Below are positions 45,130 to 54,353 of a stretch of DNA of 64,000 nucleotides, in pieces. Under the pieces are notes generated by a model, which did no database searches, was not told where the DNA came from, and saw only the letters and a program-made list of their open reading frames with translations. The stretch comes from an uncultured Flavobacteriaceae bacterium. Lineage in GTDB: Bacteria > Bacteroidota > Bacteroidia > Flavobacteriales > Flavobacteriaceae. The first letter of the stretch is position 1; each line of letters begins with the position of its first letter. The stretch lies in assembly GCA_947502635.1 (NCBI GenBank), contig CANNAN010000008.1:124001-188000 (forward strand). The letters run 5' to 3'. The translations under genes and the position numbers were made by a program.

Positions 45130-45156
45130 TTCACGTACTTAATTGATCTTTTCACG
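45130..45156 (+). promoter_or_regulatory. Paired TTCACG element (candidate LytTR site), copy B
   Basis: TTCACGTACTTAATTGATCTTTTCACG; repeats 21 bp apart; 99 nt upstream of the 45256 start. Confidence 0.55.
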
Positions 45157-45255
45157 AATCTATTTGTCTTTTTGACGGATTAATTTTGCGTAGCTGTTTT
45201 TTATAAGTCAAATTTAGGTCGTAAAGGCGAATTTTCACACTAGGATACACGTTTT

Positions 45256-45705
45256 ATGACTACAAAATTATTTGTTTCTAATCGAGACTCAATAGGCTAT
45301 TTTAATTTTATCAATTGGGTTTTTAGTTTTTTTATAAAATTAAACATTTCTGATAAACCTTATCAAGAATATCATTCACATAAAATTTGGATTTCAGTTA
45401 AAAGAGGTGTTTTCGAAAGCTTAGAATTCGAAGATATCATACACATACAAGCAGCCGATCATTATCTAAAAATTCATTTATGTGAAAAAAGGCTGTATGT
45501 AATTAAATCGTCACTCAAAGATTTTTACAAGCAATATTTATCAAAATATGATATGTTTTATCGCCTTAGTAGGTCTTATATAGTAAACCTTAATATGGCT
45601 CATAAGATAGAAAACAATCAATTGTTTTTGAAAGAACAAACCGTTTTACCAATTCCAAAAAGTAAACGAGAAGAGATATTAAAAATTGTGGGAGTCAAAT
45701 TATAA
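45256..45705 (+). CDS. Stand-alone LytTR DNA-binding protein
   Basis: FEDIIHIQAADHYLKIHLCEKRLYVIKSSLKDFYKQ...FYRLSRSYIVNL; no receiver domain. Confidence 0.88.
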   Translation: MTTKLFVSNRDSIGYFNFINWVFSFFIKLNISDKPYQEYHSHKIWISVKRGVFESLEFEDIIHIQAADHYLKIHLCEKRLYVIKSSLKDFYKQYLSKYDMFYRLSRSYIVNLNMAHKIENNQLFLKEQTVLPIPKSKREEILKIVGVKL

Positions 45706-45723
45706 AGCTTAGAGTTAAATAGT

Positions 45724-48700
45724 ATGAAAGCATTGGTGACATTTTTTTCAATTCTATTGGTTTTAATGCATAACGACCAAAATATATCTGGTTGTTATGA
45801 TACACTAAATCCAATTGAAATACTTGATTTAAACAGGTCTTTGTCTAAAGAGCCTGGTATGCTATTAGGCGCTAATAGTATGATTAAAAATCAAGTTGAA
45901 AAAAGCGATGTAGATTCTTTAGCAACCAAAAACAATATACGGAGACACTATCTAATAGCAATAGATATCTCTGGTGCTTTTGTTTCAAAATCAAAATCAA
46001 TATTAGAATCTAAAGAAGCATTAATAACATTATTTCAAAATAAAATCCCTCATTCCATAGTTAATGAAAATTCTAAAAACCTGATTTCAGAAATACAAAA
46101 TGGGATACATTTTTTTGATCCTGAGCATGATGAGATATCATATTATCAATTCGGAATTACAGAGGAAGAAATAGAATTACTTAGACCAGATAAATATTCT
46201 AATAATAAAGATTTAATCATTAGTAATTTTAATGAAAAGTTTATAGAAGATGAACAGTTTAAATGGACGACTGCACATGGTATAAAGGCTAATGTTAAAC
46301 AATATTTTAACACCTTATTTTATAAGGTGCCTAAGCAAGGGTTTGGAGAAGGCGTCACGCTTTCTAATTATGTATACCCATTGATTTTGGATAACATAAA
46401 CAGCCCATATTATGCCACCGAGTACATATTGATTATAGTTAGTGATTTTCTTACGGGGTCTCAATTTGGTAATAAGAATGACTTTTTAAGACTTAAGGAT
46501 ATATACCGTTATTCTTATGATAATGCGCTTTCCCAGAAAACGGCTCCTAATATTATAAAGGAATATATTAATGATTTGTCGGGTGCTTTTTATCCTATAG
46601 ATTATTTTGAATACGCTTTTGGAACCAAGAAGAATAATGTTGGTTTAATAGCTTATAAGATAAAACCCAAAGCAGGGAAAGAGCGTCCAGAAGATGTTAG
46701 CATGTTTATAGATGGGAATGTAGAATTAGAGCAGATAAGCTATAAGGGAGGTGAATTTAATTTATCTAAATCACAGCTTCGTTTTATACATAATGATAAA
46801 ATACATATTGATGAATTATCACTTTCTGTTAAAACAAATATAGATTCTATAGAGCCATTAGATTTTGATTTTCATGTAGGTTCGGTAAATACAAATTATG
46901 AATGGGAATCGGCTTATACTAGAAATAATGCACTCATGAATTTGGATAGTAGCTCTATGAGTTATGCTATACCTGTACTTAAGAAAATACCACTAAAAAA
47001 AGAAAAGCTTGGAAAAGTAGCATTAACCTATATGGCCAATGTGGGATATAAGCCATTAAAAACTTCAAAAGAGGTTAATTATACATTTCAAACTACACGG
47101 AATTTGACGCTAGAAGACGTACAATATAAATCTAAATTATCGATCATTATGATCACTTATCTCTTACCAATAGCTTTAGTACTACTCATATTAATCATTT
47201 TAATAATTGTAGGAAAACCGAAGAAGTTGACTTTAAAAATGGGTACCGCTCTAAACGATTCTTTTGAAGAAATTAATTATAAGAATAGGGTAGAAGGTAC
47301 TAATTGGGGGCGACAGTTAATACCATATCTAAGGTGGGGGACTAATAAGAAAAGTCAGGTTTTTGTACTACAAGGAGATGTGAGTTTAGGAAACTCAATT
47401 TTAAAAGGTTTATGGAGAAATCAAGTATATATTAAAATTATACAAGAAAAAAGCGCTCCAGGGTATGAAATTCGTTTAAGAAGTGATGGCGACAGTATTT
47501 CTGGAAGTAACGATGCTTTGAAAGTGAGGTACTCAAAACATGGCGATTTTGAGTTCAATCTTGATATTGAAAAAGTAGATGCATTATTAAAAGTAGATAA
47601 GCGTATTAAATTTGAATTTGTGTTGGAAGCCTTTTACGAAAAAACTTTTTTGTTTTTCTCTAAATCGTTAAGAAGCGATTTCTTAAAGTATAGCTTTTTT
47701 ATTGGCCCAGAAATAGGAAATACATGGGTTGGCATAGATCCAGGGACATCTGGTTCTTGTATAGCTGCTGGTGCAGATGGACACCCAGAGGTATTTATTC
47801 CTAAAACAGATACAGGAGAAGACCTTATTATACCCTCAATGATCACCTTTCTTAAAGGTGCAGATAATAACGAATTACGAAATGCATTACCATACAAGGA
47901 TAAAAAATATTTTTATGGAACACTCGCTAAAATCAATAGTAGTAGAGAACAATATGTTCCAGCGACCTTTAGATCTATTAAAAAATTACTTGGGTTCGCA
48001 GATAAAATTAAACTTGATTTTACAAAGAACCCGATAGTTTCATATGAACTTGATGGAAAAAAACTTTGTTCACTACTAGTAAAAGGGATTTATAAGGAGC
48101 TAGAAACCAATGTAATTAAAGAAAACAGAAAAGAATTATTAATAAGTGGTGAGTTTGAACCTAAAAGAGCGATAGTAGCCATTCCAAATAATTTTACAGC
48201 ACAAAAAACGCAGGATATTATAGATAGTGTTAATGAGCTAAAACAGTTTGATGAAATTCGATGTATTTATGAAGCCGAAGCAAACTTAATGTATTATTTA
48301 TTTGGAGTAAAAAAGATCACTAAAAATACAACTGTTTTGCTTTTCGATATGGGAGGAGCCACTATAAATGCGACCATAGCATCCATAAAGGGAGAGAACA
48401 TAGGAGATGGTATTTTTTATAAGATTGATATCATAGGTAAGTTGGGTTATGGTATTGGGGGCGATACTATAGATTATGTGATCATTAATTTCTTGGGCAA
48501 ATATCTTAACAGCCTGGGCGTGTATGTTGATCCATTTGATTTTGATAACGATGCTCAATTAAAAGAAAGATTAGTAGATCTGGCTTTTAGTGTTAAGTGT
48601 GAAATCATCGATAATTATGAAGAAGACAATGACGTATTGATAGACAATATAAAACTGGGAAGCTTTATCAATAAAGCTTTTGGAACTACAGTTTCGATTA

Positions 48701-49455
48701 GTGGAGAAGATGGGATTATGCTAGCTTTTGCACGCCAGGAAGATGGGTCTTATCCATTCTTTAAAGATGATGAGGTTCAGGATTTATTATTTAATAATGT
48801 ACAAACTGTAGTTAAAGATATTATGAGTTTGTGTCCTGAAGGAATACATCAAGTAATTTTTTCTGGTCGGAGTGTTGTTTTTCCAGAAATTCAAAGAACA
48901 GTACTTAAAGCCTTGGGGCAAACTAGTACACCAGAAGTGCATAGCTTGTCTATCGACGAGTTAAAAAGTGCAGTTGCAAAAGGCGCTTGTTTATATGGGA
49001 TGAATAGGAGTCGAGTCGAGTTGAATTCTATAAAAGTAAATAGCTGGTTTGGGGTTAAGCATAGTTTAAGTGCTCATGATTTTGATCTTATTAAATTAAT
49101 TCCATTAGGAGCTTCATTTACAGAAAATGGCGAAGGTTTAAAAAGAATAAAGAAAAGAGCTAAAGTAGAAAGTAACTTCGGACTAGATGGTGGGATGGTA
49201 AATTTTTACCAGATAATGGGAACAAATCCTATGGCTTCTTTTAGAAAAGGAGAAAAACACAAATATAATTTACTAAAACAAGTTCGAATTGATTCAAAGA
49301 CGGAAGGGGTTGGTCTGGAATTATGGGAGAACGATGATATTGTTTGTGAGGTAAAAGAAAAAGGAGCAAAAAAGGAAAAAAAGTTTTCTACACTCGTAGA
49401 AGATCATGAGGTTGGAGATGCTAATGATAAACATTATACGTGGATTGTTAAGTAA
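45724..49455 (+). CDS. Membrane-anchored fusion: N-terminal vWA-like region, TM, C-terminal Hsp70-like ATPase
   Basis: YLIAIDISGAFVSK and YILIIVSDFLTG (vWA-like); TM LSIIMITYLLPIALVLLILIILIIVG; Hsp70/actin-fold motifs WVGIDPGTSGSCIA, AIVAIPNNFTAQKTQ, VLLFDMGGATINATIA, GYGIGGDTIDYVI. Confidence 0.87.
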   Translation: MKALVTFFSILLVLMHNDQNISGCYDTLNPIEILDLNRSLSKEPGMLLGANSMIKNQVEKSDVDSLATKNNIRRHYLIAIDISGAFVSKSKSILESKEALITLFQNKIPHSIVNENSKNLISEIQNGIHFFDPEHDEISYYQFGITEEEIELLRPDKYSNNKDLIISNFNEKFIEDEQFKWTTAHGIKANVKQYFNTLFYKVPKQGFGEGVTLSNYVYPLILDNINSPYYATEYILIIVSDFLTGSQFGNKNDFLRLKDIYRYSYDNALSQKTAPNIIKEYINDLSGAFYPIDYFEYAFGTKKNNVGLIAYKIKPKAGKERPEDVSMFIDGNVELEQISYKGGEFNLSKSQLRFIHNDKIHIDELSLSVKTNIDSIEPLDFDFHVGSVNTNYEWESAYTRNNALMNLDSSSMSYAIPVLKKIPLKKEKLGKVALTYMANVGYKPLKTSKEVNYTFQTTRNLTLEDVQYKSKLSIIMITYLLPIALVLLILIILIIVGKPKKLTLKMGTALNDSFEEINYKNRVEGTNWGRQLIPYLRWGTNKKSQVFVLQGDVSLGNSILKGLWRNQVYIKIIQEKSAPGYEIRLRSDGDSISGSNDALKVRYSKHGDFEFNLDIEKVDALLKVDKRIKFEFVLEAFYEKTFLFFSKSLRSDFLKYSFFIGPEIGNTWVGIDPGTSGSCIAAGADGHPEVFIPKTDTGEDLIIPSMITFLKGADNNELRNALPYKDKKYFYGTLAKINSSREQYVPATFRSIKKLLGFADKIKLDFTKNPIVSYELDGKKLCSLLVKGIYKELETNVIKENRKELLISGEFEPKRAIVAIPNNFTAQKTQDIIDSVNELKQFDEIRCIYEAEANLMYYLFGVKKITKNTTVLLFDMGGATINATIASIKGENIGDGIFYKIDIIGKLGYGIGGDTIDYVIINFLGKYLNSLGVYVDPFDFDNDAQLKERLVDLAFSVKCEIIDNYEEDNDVLIDNIKLGSFINKAFGTTVSISGEDGIMLAFARQEDGSYPFFKDDEVQDLLFNNVQTVVKDIMSLCPEGIHQVIFSGRSVVFPEIQRTVLKALGQTSTPEVHSLSIDELKSAVAKGACLYGMNRSRVELNSIKVNSWFGVKHSLSAHDFDLIKLIPLGASFTENGEGLKRIKKRAKVESNFGLDGGMVNFYQIMGTNPMASFRKGEKHKYNLLKQVRIDSKTEGVGLELWENDDIVCEVKEKGAKKEKKFSTLVEDHEVGDANDKHYTWIVK

Positions 49456-49575
49456 TAAATGTTTTTTGGATATTTTTTTTTGAAAAACTACTGTGCAATG
49501 CATGTTTGAAAACATTTTTTCAGCCTAGAACTGTTATAGGAGTCATAATAATATAATGTATAAAGAAATATACTG

Positions 49576-51576
49576 ATGAAAAGCATAATATATAATATAA
49601 TCATTATTCTTTTACTTCCATGTTACATTAATGCACAGGGAGTAGAAAAAAAATACGTTCGAGCTAAAGTAGATACTTTAAAAATGCTTGATGATAAACC
49701 CAAGACATTTAAATTATTTAGAGGAGAAATATTAACTCGAGGAAAAGGCGGTTTAAGTATGCTGCCTAATGGTAGCAAACTCAATTTAGGGTATAGTAAT
49801 AAGGATATGGAGTCTTATAGTGGCCCAAAAATTCTCCCTGAAATTATACTTCCAAAATTAATTGTCAAACATAAAGTTTTCCTTAATGATGGCAAACTTC
49901 ATGAAGGATACCTATTTAATTTAAATCATAAGGAACTTATTATAGAGGAAGAGAAAGAAATCATTATTGCAAACTATTCAGGAAAAGTGTTTTCGTTAAA
50001 GAAAAATGGTGACGGCGCCATAAGTAGCTATCCTTATGATCCTTCTGGATTGGTTTTTTTCTTTAAATCATTGCAAAAGTTTTCAGATCCTTATATACGT
50101 ATTATTATACCAGGCTATGTTACGGCCTTTATAGATAAAAAGACTATTAAAGAAGAATCAATAGCATATGATCATAAAATATTTGAAGAATATGTAATAA
50201 CTGTTGATGAGTTTTCAAAGTTTGTTTTGCTTAATAATAAGACTCAAGAGTTATGCACACTGGATAAATCTACATTTCAAAATGTGAGTAAATTATCAGA
50301 TGGAATATACCCTATAGCATCTTCAAAAGAAGGTGTAAAGCTTCAATTTAATATCATAGGTGGCGTTGCTAATAAAGAAACGGTTAAGCAAGAGGCTGAA
50401 TCTTTTGTAGGTTTATTAACCCCCTGGCATATAACCGCTATAGTAGGGTTTGGTGTATTGCTAGCACTATTAATATGGTTTGGAAGACCACTCCTTGATA
50501 AACTTCTGGGAAAACGGAAATCGAAAAATGATAAATCTGATTCAGATTCTTCTTGGGCTGACGGGGCAGAATCAGAAAATGAAACCGATTTCAATACGAT
50601 TAAAGAAACAACAGGTCGTATTAATGAAATACCTTCAAAATCCCTTAAAAAAATTACCGAAAGAATAACCAAAAAAGTAGAAGAAAGCCAAAGAAAAATT
50701 GAAAGTGAAATAAAAAGTCTTAGAAGGGAGATAAATTCTAAAGGAAATAGTGAAACGGAGTCTTTAAGGGGAGAACAACAACAATTGGAATCAAAAAATC
50801 AAAGACTCTTAACAGAAAAAGAAGGGTTAAGTCAGCAAGTTTTAGATCTCACTAAAGCAAATGAAAAAAAACAGGCTAGTCTTAATCTATTGATTCCAAA
50901 AATAGAGCGTTTTGAAAAACAAGGTTTCTTTATAGAGAACTACCATGCTCAGATCGATAAGTTAGCAACCTTTTTTAACGATATAAAAAATATTGAAAAT
51001 CAAATTATAGAAGCCATAAGTTCAGAGACAAACCATACTGTAAAAAAATTCCAGTCTATAGTCTTAACGAAATACCTTAAAAATAATAAAGAAAGTAAGT
51101 TTAACGAATGGGATAGCATCTTAACTACCGTTAAGAATAATGATGGGCTCATTGTAGATAAAAACCTGATTCATAAGATAGAGAATAAAGCATCAGATGA
51201 TGATAAGCTAAAAGGCATTGAATGGCTTATTGTTAATGACGTTATTATTTTAAAAATAAATGCGCTTTTAATTATTCTGGAAGAGCTCAGCAATACATCA
51301 AAAATCACAGAATCAGGAAGCGATTTTTCTACGAATACAGTAGTAAAACATAAAGCAGATTTGATAAGTAAAATGAAACAGCTATTTGGTATTCAGATAG
51401 ATAATGTGACACTGTTCTCTAATTTTCAAATGTATTCGAATATAAAATCTATGCAAGGAAAAGTGTCTTATGATCTTAACTCGGTAGTATTACAGATGGG
51501 TGATATTAAGGAGATTATAACCTATGGAATGAAGCTAAAAGAAAAAGCGATAGAAACACTAGTTATTGAAAAATGA
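49576..51576 (+). CDS. Single-pass membrane protein with long cytosolic coiled coil, unknown function
   Basis: Signal peptide, TM WHITAIVGFGVLLALLIWFG, heptad-rich SLKKITERITKKVEESQRKIESEIKSLRREINSK. Confidence 0.72.
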   Translation: MKSIIYNIIIILLLPCYINAQGVEKKYVRAKVDTLKMLDDKPKTFKLFRGEILTRGKGGLSMLPNGSKLNLGYSNKDMESYSGPKILPEIILPKLIVKHKVFLNDGKLHEGYLFNLNHKELIIEEEKEIIIANYSGKVFSLKKNGDGAISSYPYDPSGLVFFFKSLQKFSDPYIRIIIPGYVTAFIDKKTIKEESIAYDHKIFEEYVITVDEFSKFVLLNNKTQELCTLDKSTFQNVSKLSDGIYPIASSKEGVKLQFNIIGGVANKETVKQEAESFVGLLTPWHITAIVGFGVLLALLIWFGRPLLDKLLGKRKSKNDKSDSDSSWADGAESENETDFNTIKETTGRINEIPSKSLKKITERITKKVEESQRKIESEIKSLRREINSKGNSETESLRGEQQQLESKNQRLLTEKEGLSQQVLDLTKANEKKQASLNLLIPKIERFEKQGFFIENYHAQIDKLATFFNDIKNIENQIIEAISSETNHTVKKFQSIVLTKYLKNNKESKFNEWDSILTTVKNNDGLIVDKNLIHKIENKASDDDKLKGIEWLIVNDVIILKINALLIILEELSNTSKITESGSDFSTNTVVKHKADLISKMKQLFGIQIDNVTLFSNFQMYSNIKSMQGKVSYDLNSVVLQMGDIKEIITYGMKLKEKAIETLVIEK

Positions 51577-51577
51577 T

Positions 51578-52759
51578 ATGGAAGAGTACTTAATTTTATT
51601 ATTTGATGCTTTTGGCAGGTATGCAGGTGCCATAACCAAATCCCAACAATGGTGGCTTATCCCTACAGTGCTAATTGGTATATGGTTATTAAGTATAATA
51701 GTGACCAAATTTATTAAGGAAAGTATTATAGTAACCCGAGAGTTTAAACTACTGTCAAATATAATTATTTATAGTATTGGCGTGGAGTTTTTGTTGATAA
51801 TCTGGTTTATATATAATTGGTTAAAAACAGATATATATCAAAGTGATACAGAAAAACTGGTACACTTACTTAGTATTGTTGTTTGCATTATTTTTCAAAT
51901 AATTAGCTATAGAATATTAGCAAATGGTTTTACAAGAGAAAGCATTTTACAAAATATAAATTGTCCAGTGACAAGACAAGATTTAAAGAGTAAAAACAAA
52001 ATTGCTGTAAAAAGATTCAAAAAAATAAAGTTATGGTCGCTTATTCCCGTTTTAGGATTTCTATTCATATTTCTACCTATTAAAACAGATAAAAACTTAG
52101 TGTCCTTTTTATTGGATACAAGTTCTAGTATGGATGTACATATTGGTAACGGAAAGGAGATTTTAAGGAAATCTTTTCAGAATATAAATAATGATACCGA
52201 TATCATTCTAAGTTGGTTTACTGAAAATAATCCTAGTGGAGATTTTAACGACATTATAAAGACTAGTAATAGTCAGCAGCTAGATGGTGTACATCAATAT
52301 TTTACAAACAAACAGTCTGCAATCAATGCGTTGAACAGTATCGAGTTTACCGAAGGAACACCATTAATCGAAACAATTTGGTCTAATTTCCTCTTCACGG
52401 TAGAACATGTGCAAAATAAACGCTATGCGAACAATATTTTTGTATTAGTAACAGATGGAGAGGATAGTTATTTTGAAGACGAAATAAGTACTTTCTTATG
52501 TGAAATTCCTCAATTCAATAGTTTTTATCAGGATAACATTAATATTATTAATCTTCAAGGCGCCAATAACGCTTTTTTCGATAAAGCAAATGAATGTAGT
52601 TATGCTGTTTATGAAGGCATGGATATAGATAGTTATGCCGCTGCAGTTCAAGAAATATTAACAGGAATAACAAAAGATTATTACTTCCCTGTTTGGCTTT
52701 CTATTTTTTGCGTATCGGGAATGTTTATTGTGCTATTAATTAAACCTAAAAAATATTAG
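51578..52759 (+). CDS. Membrane vWA-domain protein; start reassigned from TTG 51566
   Basis: MIDAS motif LVSFLLDTSSSMDVH; FVLVTDGEDSYF; N-terminal TMs and C-terminal TM. Confidence 0.85.
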   Translation: MEEYLILLFDAFGRYAGAITKSQQWWLIPTVLIGIWLLSIIVTKFIKESIIVTREFKLLSNIIIYSIGVEFLLIIWFIYNWLKTDIYQSDTEKLVHLLSIVVCIIFQIISYRILANGFTRESILQNINCPVTRQDLKSKNKIAVKRFKKIKLWSLIPVLGFLFIFLPIKTDKNLVSFLLDTSSSMDVHIGNGKEILRKSFQNINNDTDIILSWFTENNPSGDFNDIIKTSNSQQLDGVHQYFTNKQSAINALNSIEFTEGTPLIETIWSNFLFTVEHVQNKRYANNIFVLVTDGEDSYFEDEISTFLCEIPQFNSFYQDNINIINLQGANNAFFDKANECSYAVYEGMDIDSYAAAVQEILTGITKDYYFPVWLSIFCVSGMFIVLLIKPKKY

Positions 52760-52761
52760 AT

Positions 52762-53955
52762 ATGAGAACATTGTATTTAAGTATTGGCATTATTATTTTA
52801 TGTCTTTCCAACATGTACAGTCAGAGTAAAACACAAAGTGTTTTTGTGATGGTAGACTTATCAAAAAATGTACAAGGAGATAGTTCCCCTATCACACTTT
52901 CACAACGACAAGACGCCATAGATTTTACAAAATCTATAATTACAGCATCTTATACATCTAATAAATTTCCGAACTGGAAAAAAACAGGTGTTTTTACAAG
53001 CTCCGAAATAGAGGCTATTATAAAAGGTAAAGGAAAACCTTTAATTGGAGTAGATGATTTTTTAATGGTCATGCCTTTTGGAGAAATTAGTAGCACGAAC
53101 AAATTTCAAATTAACCTAATTAGCAATTACCCTTCAGGTTTCAATAAATACTATCGATTCCCTTTTGTATACAATGATAGTGATACATGGGGTGATTATG
53201 CCGAAGCGAAAGTCTGTAACATTGCCTATAACAACCAAATATTGGAGTATTACATCATCAGGATTCAGGGTATGGCCGATGATCCTAATTCAATGCTATT
53301 GGATAAAGAAGATTTAAGTATGGTCGATGAATACGAAACGGGTTCGGTAGGAGAAGTCGTTGCCAGATTTAAACATACTACAGCTAGTAGGTTTACTGTT
53401 ACAATAAAAAAGATAGATATAAGTAAGATAGATATTTTTAAAAATGGTAAGAAAGTTTTTGTAAAACCAACAAATACAGATAAGAAATCGTTACGCATAA
53501 TCTCTCCCAAGGGTAATAGGAAAACGCCTTTTACAATGACTTCATCAAGCATACGTGTTTCATGGACATGTATTGCATGCGATAGTCTGCCAAAATATAC
53601 ATTAAGAGTAAACAATCTTAAAACCAAAAAAACAAAAACCTACAGTATAAAGAGCAAAACATTTCAATCTTTAAAACTAGAACCAGCAACCTATAAAATT
53701 AATGTATCTACAAAAGGAGCCAACTCAAAAGCACAATACATTACAATAGAAGGAGAGGATGAGGAAGGCGGTTTTGGAGTCATTTTATTGCTACTTATAC
53801 TCGGATTAGGCGGATATTTTGGATACAAATATTTAATAGCTGGAAGGAAAGAGAATACTAATGTTGAAAGGAGCGATTGGGCAGAACAAGAAAAAAAATC
53901 GTCTCCATCAAATACAGATAATACAACTAATACAGAACAGGGAGAAGACTGGTAA
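52762..53955 (+). CDS. Secreted/membrane-anchored protein, possible degenerate vWA, C-terminal TM and acidic tail
   Basis: Signal peptide; SVFVMVDLSKNVQGDS; TM GVILLLLILGLGGYFGYKYLIAG; tail RSDWAEQEKKSS...GEDW. Confidence 0.68.
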   Translation: MRTLYLSIGIIILCLSNMYSQSKTQSVFVMVDLSKNVQGDSSPITLSQRQDAIDFTKSIITASYTSNKFPNWKKTGVFTSSEIEAIIKGKGKPLIGVDDFLMVMPFGEISSTNKFQINLISNYPSGFNKYYRFPFVYNDSDTWGDYAEAKVCNIAYNNQILEYYIIRIQGMADDPNSMLLDKEDLSMVDEYETGSVGEVVARFKHTTASRFTVTIKKIDISKIDIFKNGKKVFVKPTNTDKKSLRIISPKGNRKTPFTMTSSSIRVSWTCIACDSLPKYTLRVNNLKTKKTKTYSIKSKTFQSLKLEPATYKINVSTKGANSKAQYITIEGEDEEGGFGVILLLLILGLGGYFGYKYLIAGRKENTNVERSDWAEQEKKSSPSNTDNTTNTEQGEDW

Positions 53956-53972
53956 AAACAAAAGATAAACGT

Positions 53973-54350
53973 ATGGAACAATTTAAATCATTATTAGAAA
54001 CAGGTGTAGATAATTGGACAAGTTTTCTAATTAAGTCTATAATGCTTATTGGCATAACGGCATTTATATTATGGCTGCTCTTTTTTGCTCTGGTAAAATT
54101 TACAGAGAAGCGTACTAAATTACACAAAGACATATTTATACGTCTTCAATTTTTATGGGCACTTTTTCTCCTATTTATTCTTTTCAACGTATACTGGTTT
54201 TACTTTATAAAAGTAAATGGAATCCATGAGTTTACCTGGGGACTATTATCATTTTATGCAGACATAAGCGTGCAGCTACTTATATACTTCTTTATAGTTA
54301 TAACTTTTATATACAGTTATTCAAAATATTATTCACTTTTAAAAAAATAA
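53973..54350 (+). CDS. Small multi-pass membrane protein, 125 aa
   Basis: Three hydrophobic segments; tightly spaced between system genes (18 and 4 nt gaps). Confidence 0.75.
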   Translation: MEQFKSLLETGVDNWTSFLIKSIMLIGITAFILWLLFFALVKFTEKRTKLHKDIFIRLQFLWALFLLFILFNVYWFYFIKVNGIHEFTWGLLSFYADISVQLLIYFFIVITFIYSYSKYYSLLKK

Positions 54351-54353
54351 GAC

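Noticed and set aside
53265-53627. 120-aa minus-strand ORF inside the candidate system
   Set aside because: Antisense to the 52762 gene, no motif, likely shadow ORF
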